A program made the translations under genes and the position numbers. The notes under the pieces were generated by a model. The model was not told where the DNA came from. It saw only the letters and a list, made by a program, of their open reading frames with translations, and did no database searches. From positions 3,006 through 8,535 of the forward strand of contig DHNU01000066.1 of the NCBI GenBank assembly GCA_002407645.1: 5,530 nt of DNA. Direction: 5' to 3'. The stretch is from Ruminococcaceae bacterium UBA5408 (lineage in GTDB: Bacteria; Bacillota; Clostridia; Oscillospirales; Acutalibacteraceae). Within the stretch, counting starts at the first letter, position 1. Each line of letters begins with the position of its first letter. Positions 1-4,720 of the stretch are shown here, piece by piece.

Positions 1-366
1 TATTTTTTAAATAGGTTTTATCGTGACCATGTTAAAACTTATAAAAAAAGGCCTATATACTGGATGCTTGATGGGGGAGAATTCAAAGCATTTCTTTATA
101 TTCATTCTTATAATGCTGATACACTTTCCAAAGCATCGAATTATTCGGCACAGGTTAAGCCCACGATTGAAGAGCAAATGCTCAATGAAGATATTCCGAT
201 AAAACAGAAGGAGAAAATTTTAAAGAAACTTGAAAAACTTAATATTTACGAAGACAGATTAAAAAAAGCCGCTAAAAAGCATATAACTATTGATTTAAAC
301 GATGGCGTGCTCGAAAATTACAAGAAAATTCAAAACGGAAATGAACTTTTTCCAAAACTTAAATAA
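1..366 (+). CDS. pglX: PglX-like (BREX) adenine-specific DNA methyltransferase, C-terminal end only
   Basis: The reading frame is open from the first base, so this is the last 121 residues of a longer protein; the ATG at 64 is internal. The visible part contains a RPIYWMLDGG..KAFLYIHSYN stretch (about residues 17-38), then a lysine/glutamate-rich, probably helical segment, and ends with IDLNDGVLENY plus a basic tail. In PglX proteins a similar 'KRPIYW(L/M)..SGK..AF..L.Y.HRY' block and a final 'IDLDDGV..NY' block occur after the methyltransferase and target-recognition regions. PglX methylates adenine in a non-palindromic site to mark self DNA in BREX defence. The catalytic N(P)PY motif and SAM-binding motifs would lie left of the window and cannot be seen. 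No pglZ or brxL follows. The protein could instead be a solitary PglX-like or type IIG-like methyltransferase. The family call rests on remembered motif similarity, not an alignment. Confidence 0.62.
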   Translation, partial: YFLNRFYRDHVKTYKKRPIYWMLDGGEFKAFLYIHSYNADTLSKASNYSAQVKPTIEEQMLNEDIPIKQKEKILKKLEKLNIYEDRLKKAAKKHITIDLNDGVLENYKKIQNGNELFPKLK

Positions 367-382
367 TGAATGAGGTAATAAA

Positions 383-1039
383 ATGATAAAAGCAGTTATT
401 TTTGATATGGACGGGTTGATGATTGATTCCGAAAAAATGGCAAGGTTTTGCTGTGAAAAAGCCGGAAAAGAACTTGGATACAATTATACGGATAAACTTT
501 TTTTTAAGGAGATGGGTTTAACGCCTGCCTTTATAAAAGAACTGTATTTTAAACATTTTGGAAAAGATTTTAAATATGACGATTTTATTGAACTTAAAAA
601 TCAATATGTAAAAGAGTATATTAAAGAAAACGGAATTCCGGTTAAACCCGGATTATACGAACTGCTAAAGTTTCTTAAAAATAATGGCTACAAAACAGCT
701 GTTGCAACTTCCACACCGAGAAAAAGGGCGGAAGATTATTTGACACATATAAAGGTAATTGAGTTTTTCGATAAAGTTATCTGCGGGGATATGATTGAAA
801 AATCAAAGCCAAATCCGGAGATTTACTTAAAAGCTGCTGATGAACTTAATGTGAAAACCGAGGAATGTTTTGTACTTGAAGATTCTCCAAATGGAATAAC
901 AGCGGCATACAGAGCAGGAATTAAAACAATAATGGTACCCGATTTGGTTTCACCTGACGAAGAACTCAAAAAGAAACTTTTCGCTTGTGTTAAGTCCTTA
1001 AAAGATGTTATTGAAATTTTAGAAAAATATAATAAATAA
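383..1039 (+). CDS. HAD superfamily hydrolase, beta-phosphoglucomutase-like
   Basis: A complete 218-residue protein of usual length for HAD subfamily IA. All four HAD motifs are visible. Motif I is FDMDGLMIDSE, with nucleophile D8 and acid/base D10. Motif II is ATST (residues 108-111). The motif III lysine is K142 in KSKPNPE. Motif IV is EDSPNG (residues 166-171). Residues about 16-80 form the helical C1 cap. Such proteins are cytoplasmic Mg2+-dependent phosphatases or phosphomutases acting on small phosphorylated sugars or similar metabolites; the substrate cannot be told from sequence. A GAGG Shine-Dalgarno at 372-375, 7 nt before the ATG, supports the start. The gene begins only 16 nt after the PglX-like stop with no terminator between, so it is probably cotranscribed with it; a terminator follows directly. 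Nothing seen ties its chemistry to DNA modification, so it may simply be the chromosomal gene next to the defence locus. Confidence 0.93.
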   Translation: MIKAVIFDMDGLMIDSEKMARFCCEKAGKELGYNYTDKLFFKEMGLTPAFIKELYFKHFGKDFKYDDFIELKNQYVKEYIKENGIPVKPGLYELLKFLKNNGYKTAVATSTPRKRAEDYLTHIKVIEFFDKVICGDMIEKSKPNPEIYLKAADELNVKTEECFVLEDSPNGITAAYRAGIKTIMVPDLVSPDEELKKKLFACVKSLKDVIEILEKYNK

Positions 1040-1041
1040 CT

Positions 1042-1071
1042 AAAAAAGCTGCATATATAGGCAGCTTTTTC
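1042..1071 (+). terminator. Rho-independent terminator after the HAD gene
   Basis: AAAAAGCTGC (1043-1052) pairs perfectly with GCAGCTTTTT (1061-1070) around an 8-nt loop. The 3' arm ends in a T-run, and the hairpin starts 3 nt after the HAD stop codon. The A-run on the 5' side makes it potentially bidirectional, but no minus-strand gene lies to its right nearby. It closes the PglX-like/HAD transcription unit. Confidence 0.88.
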
Positions 1072-1136
1072 CTTACTATAATCAATACGTTCTTATTAAT
1101 ACTATTTTGGAAACATTTGTAAGTTATACCGAAAGA

Positions 1137-1168
1137 TTGGTCACTACAGGCTGAAAATATGATATAAT
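1137..1168 (+). promoter_or_regulatory. Extended -10 promoter for the UPF0178 gene
   Basis: A perfect TATAAT at 1163-1168 is preceded by TGA (1160-1162), giving an extended -10 element TGaTATAAT. The -35 region is poor: TTGGTC at 1137-1142 has a 20-nt spacer, and GTCACT at 1140-1145 has 17 nt but few matches to consensus. The extended -10 may compensate. Transcription would start near 1175, about 30 nt before the ATG at 1205. Confidence 0.65.
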
Positions 1169-1204
1169 GATAACAGAAGACATGAAAGGAGGCGGCAAAT
1201 TTTT

Positions 1205-1642
1205 ATGCAGATTTTAGTAGATGCAGATGCCTGTCCGGTTAAAGATATAATTGTACGTTTTGCAAAAAAATATAATATACCCGTTACTATGCTGATTGAT
1301 ACAAGTCATATATTGGATGACGGATACAGTAAAGTTATAACGGTAGATAAAGGACGAGACAGTGCAGATATACGTTTAGTTAACATGATTGAAGATGGCG
1401 ATATAGTTGTTACACAGGATTTCGGAGTTGCTGCAATGGCACTGGCAAAAGGCGCAAAGGTACTAAATCAAAACGGCATGGTCTATAATGATTCCAATAT
1501 GGACCGCCTTCTGTTTGAACGCGCGCTTGGGCAGCAAATAAGAAGGTCCGGAAAAAGATACGGAAAAGTAAAAAAGCGTACAAAATCAAATGATACATCT
1601 TTTGAAAAATCATTTATGTCAATGATAGATAAAAGTATTTGA
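1205..1642 (+). CDS. UPF0178 (DUF188) protein, YaiI/YqxD family
   Basis: A complete 145-residue protein matching the usual length of the YaiI/YqxD family. It opens with the family signature ILVDADACPV (residues 3-12). It also has DSADI (52-56), TQDFGVA (70-76) and a basic C-terminal stretch (about 113-127) with RRSGKRYGK. The conserved acidic residues D6, D8, D52, D55 and D72 resemble the metal-binding set of PIN/NYN-like nuclease folds, to which DUF188 has been related. A nuclease activity is therefore an inference, and the cellular function of the family is not established. The start is fixed by the N-terminal signature. AGGAGG lies at 1187-1192 with a rather long 12-nt spacing. The gene has its own promoter and appears monocistronic; its stop codon lies inside the -35 box of the next promoter. 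Confidence 0.93.
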   Translation: MQILVDADACPVKDIIVRFAKKYNIPVTMLIDTSHILDDGYSKVITVDKGRDSADIRLVNMIEDGDIVVTQDFGVAAMALAKGAKVLNQNGMVYNDSNMDRLLFERALGQQIRRSGKRYGKVKKRTKSNDTSFEKSFMSMIDKSI

Positions 1643-1666
1643 CAATAGGAAAACTTATGGTATAAT
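1639..1666 (+). promoter_or_regulatory. Strong sigma-A promoter of the FAD-dehydrogenase gene
   Basis: A perfect TTGACA (1639-1644) and a perfect TATAAT (1661-1666) are separated by 16 nt, with an extended -10 TG at 1658-1659. The TGA stop codon of the UPF0178 gene (1640-1642) is part of the -35 hexamer. Transcription should start near 1673, which leaves only about 4 nt before the upstream ATG at 1677 and so favours the ATG at 1719 as the start. Confidence 0.85.
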
Positions 1667-1718
1667 TACGAATGTTTTGCTTAATTTTCTTAATATAAAA
1701 CGTGAGGAAGAAAAAAAT

Positions 1719-3140
1719 ATGTATGACTATGATTTAATCGTTATCGGTGCAGGACCGGCGGGAATTTTTACCGCGCTTGAAATGCACAAACTCTCTCCGG
1801 ATAAAAAAGTGCTTATTGTTGATTCTGGGAGTACAATCGACCGCAGAACTTGTCCGGCAAGGACTTCAGGACAGTGCGCACATTGCAAAACATGTAATAT
1901 AATGAACGGCTGGGCAGGAGCAGGTGCTTTTTCTGACGGAAAACTCTCTCTTTCAGAGGAAGTCGGCGGAAACATAACCGACTATATGCCGGTTGAAAAA
2001 GCAAGAGAATTAATAAAATATGTTGACGGAACTTATTTGGAGTTTGGCGCACCGGACAAGGTGTTCGGAAAGAGCGACAAATTTGCTGAAAAAATATCTT
2101 ATGAAGCAAAAAGAGAAAATATCCAGCTGATTCCATGTCCTGTAAGGCATATGGGGACTGAGTATTCTTATGACGTTTTGCGCAACATGTACCATTACCT
2201 TGTAAAGTGGACTAATTTTGAATTTCGTGAATATACAACAGCGGATACTATCTATGAAGAAAACGGAAAAGTTCAAGGCGTTTGGCTTATTGATAAAAAT
2301 AATGAACGCACCCTTGTCAAAGCACCTTATGTAGTAGCCGCACCCGGACGTGGGGGAGCGGACTGGCTTGCCCGCATCTCTAAAGAGTACAAGCTTTCCA
2401 CAACAAATAATGAAGTCGATATCGGAGTACGCGTAGAAGTTCCGAATGCAGTTATGGATCATCTTACAAAGAATTTATACGAAGCTAAACTTGTCTACTA
2501 CTCGGATACCTTTGAAAATAAAGTAAGAACTTTTTGTATGAACCCGGGCGGCATCGTAAGCGAAGAACACTATGAAAGTGATATAGACGGTGGGATTGCC
2601 GTTGTAAACGGACATTCTTATGCGGATGAAGACAAGCACAGCGACAACACCAATTTTGCTTTACTTGTTTCAACTCAATTTACACAGCCTTTTAATAAAC
2701 CTATTCAATACGGAAGATATATTGCTCAGCTTGGAAATATGCTTACGGGCGGCGGTATCATGGTTCAGCGACTTGGTGACCTGCTTTTGGGAAGGCGTAC
2801 GGATGTAAACAGGCTTAAAAGGTCTACTACTGTTCCAACATTAAAAAATGCGGTTCCCGGAGATTTATCATTTGTACTGCCGCACCGCCACCTGACAAGT
2901 ATAGTTGAGGCTCTTAAAGCTTTTGATAAACTTGCACCCGGACTATATTCAAAAAATACATTGCTTTACGGTGTTGAGGTTAAGTTCTATTCATCAAAGG
3001 TTTCGGTTGAAAATAATTTTGAAACATCAATTAAAAACTTTTATACCATTGGCGACGGCGCAGGTATTACAAGAGGTCTTATGCAGGCTTCCGTAACAGG
3101 TGTTGTAGTTGCAAGAGATATCGCAAATAAAAATAAATAA
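1719..3140 (+). CDS. FAD-dependent dehydrogenase/oxidoreductase, COG2509 family
   Basis: A complete flavoprotein of 473 residues. A Rossmann dinucleotide-binding motif GAGPAG sits at residues 10-15, followed by acidic D35 at the end of the second strand, where it can bind the FAD ribose. A cysteine cluster follows (C45, C53, C56, C59), then GAGAFSDGKL (67-76), a mid-domain AAPGRGG (207-213) and a C-terminal FAD-site motif YTIGDGAG (442-449). This matches the COG2509 'uncharacterized FAD-dependent dehydrogenase' family, cytoplasmic and with no signal peptide; substrate and electron partner are unknown. The spaced cysteines could hold an iron-sulfur cluster or be redox-active. I chose ATG 1719 because GAGGA at 1704-1708 lies 10 nt upstream and the Rossmann strand then starts at residue 5. 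The in-frame ATG at 1677 would add 14 polar residues but sits nearly at the transcription start. It has its own promoter and a terminator, so it is probably monocistronic. Confidence 0.92.
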   Translation: MYDYDLIVIGAGPAGIFTALEMHKLSPDKKVLIVDSGSTIDRRTCPARTSGQCAHCKTCNIMNGWAGAGAFSDGKLSLSEEVGGNITDYMPVEKARELIKYVDGTYLEFGAPDKVFGKSDKFAEKISYEAKRENIQLIPCPVRHMGTEYSYDVLRNMYHYLVKWTNFEFREYTTADTIYEENGKVQGVWLIDKNNERTLVKAPYVVAAPGRGGADWLARISKEYKLSTTNNEVDIGVRVEVPNAVMDHLTKNLYEAKLVYYSDTFENKVRTFCMNPGGIVSEEHYESDIDGGIAVVNGHSYADEDKHSDNTNFALLVSTQFTQPFNKPIQYGRYIAQLGNMLTGGGIMVQRLGDLLLGRRTDVNRLKRSTTVPTLKNAVPGDLSFVLPHRHLTSIVEALKAFDKLAPGLYSKNTLLYGVEVKFYSSKVSVENNFETSIKNFYTIGDGAGITRGLMQASVTGVVVARDIANKNK

Positions 3141-3153
3141 TAATATAAAAATT

Positions 3154-3201
3154 TGAGAGGATTTATTAATCTTAAAAAGATTATAATTCTCTCATTTTTT
3201 T
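3154..3201 (+). terminator. Terminator after the FAD-dehydrogenase gene
   Basis: TGAGAG (3154-3159) pairs with CTCTCA (3189-3194), and an inner stem AATCTT (3168-3173) pairs with AAGATT (3177-3182) around a 3-nt loop; the part between the two helices pairs poorly. A run of seven T follows at 3195-3201. It starts 14 nt after the stop codon. Confidence 0.75.
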
Positions 3202-3280
3202 GTCTATGTATCATCCGTTTATTTTTCGCAGGAAAAAAGTATTTAGCTAACACAAATATATGAAGCTATTAGCTTACAAG

Positions 3281-3321
3281 TAAAAAAAGGATGTCCAAAG
3301 CAGTTTTGAAGGCTTTGGACA
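3281..3321 (-). terminator. Terminator-like hairpin on the minus strand, no visible gene
   Basis: TGTCCAAAGC (3292-3301) and GCTTTGGACA (3312-3321) are a perfect 10-bp inverted repeat with a 10-nt loop. Read on the minus strand it is followed after 3 nt by a run of seven T (the A-run at 3282-3288), the layout of an intrinsic terminator. On the plus strand no T-run follows. No minus-strand coding region ends here: the next minus-strand gene, gatB, already has a terminator before 4651. It could end an unannotated small RNA, be a relic, or block antisense transcription into the flavoprotein gene. Confidence 0.55.
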
Positions 3322-3445
3322 CTAATATATCAGTTATTAATTTAACATACAGGCTTTTTAGATATTTTTATCAGACATTTACAATATAGATTAATATAAA
3401 GAAAAAATAATTAAATACGACTTAAAAAATATTCAAATCAGAGTA

Positions 3446-3454
3446 TGGTACAAT
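3446..3454 (+). promoter_or_regulatory. Possible extended -10 element upstream of the ATPase
   Basis: TGGTACAAT is an extended -10 with one mismatch (TACAAT). No good -35 box is present at the normal distance: TTAAAA at 3423-3428 has a 20-nt spacer. If used, it would give a leader of about 160 nt ahead of the TTG start. In sequence this AT-rich the call is weak. Confidence 0.3.
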
Positions 3455-3585
3455 AAAAAATTCAATATAGGAATTATTAAAACATTTTGTTACTATAACA
3501 TAAATATATAAGATTTTTATTTGTTTTTAATAATGCGCTATTTCATGCTCCAAACGGTTTTGTGCATTAGAAGTAAATTTATTCA

Positions 3586-3591
3586 TATAAT
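3586..3591 (+). promoter_or_regulatory. -10 box close to the ATPase gene
   Basis: A perfect TATAAT lies 13 nt before the Shine-Dalgarno AGGAGG of the ATPase. The sequence 17 nt upstream (TGCATT, 3563-3568) is a poor -35, while TTGTGC at 3560-3565 is better but has a 20-nt spacer. Transcription would start near 3598 with a leader of about 22 nt to the TTG codon. Confidence 0.42.
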
Positions 3592-3604
3592 AAGATATGA
3601 TTAA

Positions 3605-3610
3605 AGGAGG
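3605..3610 (+). promoter_or_regulatory. Ribosome binding site that decides a TTG start
   Basis: A perfect AGGAGG ends directly against an in-frame ATG at 3611 (spacing 0), too close for initiation. The in-frame TTG at 3620-3622 lies at 9 nt spacing, so TTG is the likely start codon. Confidence 0.7.
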
Positions 3611-3619
3611 ATGATTTTA

Positions 3620-4642
3620 TTGTGTAATTCGATAAATTATTTTGTTAATTCTAACAGCTCCAAGGGTTATGTAAGCTTGATGGACTCAAATTTTGCGGAT
3701 TTAGACAAAGTTGTACGCTTTAATGGGTATCCTTCAGTTGTAATGTTGGACATTATATCTAATATCTGCTTCCAAGCTCGAGATATGGGTTACCAAACGG
3801 AACTCATACATAACTGCCTTGACAATTCTCTCGAAGGCGTTATAGTGCGTGAAGTGGGTGTAGGTATAATAAACTTTCCGTTATACAGCAATCAAGTTTA
3901 TAATATCGAATCTTTACTAACAAATGCAGGGTTAAAACAAACAAAAGCTTGTCTTCAAACGGCATGGAGTCATTTTGCGGAGGCTTTAAAAATTCATGAT
4001 AAGTGGGAAAAAATTTATATATCAAATATGGATTTTGATGCCGCTAACCGTTTGGCTGAAGATACAATAGAAGATATTTTTAAACAAAAGGAATCAAAGG
4101 AGCGGGGAACAGTATATCACCGATATTTCGGAGCAGCTACCATTAATGGTTCATTTGACTATATTGAAAATCTTACGAGCCAAATTGGAACGAGATATTT
4201 GATTAAGGGACGTCCGGGCACGGGTAAATCCACTTTTTTGAAAAAAGTTGCAGAGCATGCCTTGAATTTGGGATTTAATACGGAAGTATATCACTGCGCT
4301 TTTGACCCAAGTAGCATCGATATGGTTATTGTCCGCGAAATGGATATGTGCCTATTTGACAGCACATCACCGCATGAATACTATCCGTCCCGCCCAAATG
4401 ATAAAGTTATAGATATCTACAAGACAGCAGTAAAAGAAAAAACTGATGAAAAATATCGCGCGGAAATTACGTCTGTAATGACTGAATATAAATCGGCAGT
4501 TGCAAATGCAACAAAACAACTTGGGCGTGCAAAAAAATATTATGATGAAGTGCAAAGAGTACTTCTTACTAAGATAGACGCTCAGGAATTGGAAAACATC
4601 GAAAGTGAAATTTCGAATTATATTTTTGAAGAAAATAAGTAA
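3620..4642 (+). CDS. Tandem P-loop ATPase, PRK06851-like, with degenerate N-terminal P-loop
   Basis: A 340-residue protein from the TTG start. The C-terminal half has an intact Walker A, GRPGTGKST (residues 197-205; K203), after RYFGAATINGSFDYIENLT. It is followed by YHCAFDPSSIDMVIVREMD and FDSTSPHEYYPSR, features of the PRK06851 family of putative ATPases/nucleotide kinases. The N-terminal half is a second copy of the fold: YQTELIHNCLDNSLEGVIVRE (from residue 58) mirrors FNTEVYHCAFDPSSIDMVIVRE (from 219). Where its Walker A (GGPGTGKS in relatives, from memory) should be, about residues 35-43, it reads NGYPSVVML, with no glycine-rich loop and no lysine. HFAEALKIHDKWEKIYI (118-134) is a typical linker. 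The last 60 residues are helical and charged. No membrane segment or signal peptide is seen. The cellular role of the family is unknown to me. The gene stands alone between its own promoter region and a terminator. Confidence 0.82.
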   Translation: MCNSINYFVNSNSSKGYVSLMDSNFADLDKVVRFNGYPSVVMLDIISNICFQARDMGYQTELIHNCLDNSLEGVIVREVGVGIINFPLYSNQVYNIESLLTNAGLKQTKACLQTAWSHFAEALKIHDKWEKIYISNMDFDAANRLAEDTIEDIFKQKESKERGTVYHRYFGAATINGSFDYIENLTSQIGTRYLIKGRPGTGKSTFLKKVAEHALNLGFNTEVYHCAFDPSSIDMVIVREMDMCLFDSTSPHEYYPSRPNDKVIDIYKTAVKEKTDEKYRAEITSVMTEYKSAVANATKQLGRAKKYYDEVQRVLLTKIDAQELENIESEISNYIFEENK

Positions 4643-4650
4643 TGACAAAA

Positions 4651-4694
4651 CCCCCAAGGTTAAACAGTATGGAATACTGAAATAACCCTGGGGG
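4651..4694. terminator. Compound bidirectional terminator between convergent genes
   Basis: CCCCCAAGGTTA (4651-4662) pairs with TAACCCTGGGGG (4683-4694) over 12 positions with a single A/C mismatch. Inside it CAGTAT (4665-4670) pairs with ATACTG (4674-4679) around a GGA loop. The hairpin lies between the end of the ATPase (+, stop at 4642) and the end of gatB (-, stop at 4721). The flanks are T-rich on both strands (AATTTTATT to the right; AAAA to the left, read as TTTT on the minus strand), so it can serve both genes. Confidence 0.82.
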
Positions 4695-4720
4695 TAAATT
4701 TTATTAAAGATATTGTAAAT

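Larger units (their letters stand above)
3202..3600. other. Gene-free AT-rich intergenic stretch
   Basis: About 400 nt of very AT-rich sequence lie between the flavoprotein terminator and the ATPase leader. I see no reading frame with a ribosome binding site and no recognisable domain. The stretch holds a perfect hairpin with a minus-strand T-tract (3281-3321), two -10-like elements reading to the right (3446-3454 and 3586-3591) and a short stem at 3531-3569. No tRNA, riboswitch or repeat array could be recognised by eye. Confidence 0.6.

Noticed and set aside
64..366. A free-standing 100-residue protein starting at the ATG at 64
   Set aside because: The same frame is open to base 1, there is no ribosome binding site before 64, and the residues upstream (RPIYW) belong to the same conserved block. 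It is the tail of a larger gene.
1..1071. Claim of a complete new defence system made of the methyltransferase plus the HAD protein
   Set aside because: Only the C-terminal end of the methyltransferase is visible, and the HAD protein has ordinary metabolic phosphatase motifs. Proximity alone does not support a joint system.
1077..1082. TATAAT just after the HAD terminator as a promoter for the UPF0178 gene
   Set aside because: The region where a -35 would lie is inside the terminator hairpin and does not match. The extended -10 at 1160-1168 is better placed.
1677..1718. Upstream ATG start for the FAD-dehydrogenase
   Set aside because: It lies about 4 nt after the expected transcription start and has no Shine-Dalgarno. 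ATG 1719 has one and places the Rossmann strand properly.
1727..2673. Several minus-strand reading frames opposite the flavoprotein gene
   Set aside because: They are shadows of a conserved COG2509 coding sequence and have no domains or ribosome binding sites.
3210..3260. Tiny reading frame (14 codons) from an ATG at about 3207
   Set aside because: No ribosome binding site, no recognisable sequence, directly downstream of a terminator, and too short to tell from chance.
3202..3600. CRISPR array, tRNA, riboswitch or insertion-sequence remnant in the gene-free stretch
   Set aside because: No regularly spaced repeats, no cloverleaf or T-loop sequence, no recognised aptamer core and no transposase fragment could be seen; only isolated short hairpins.
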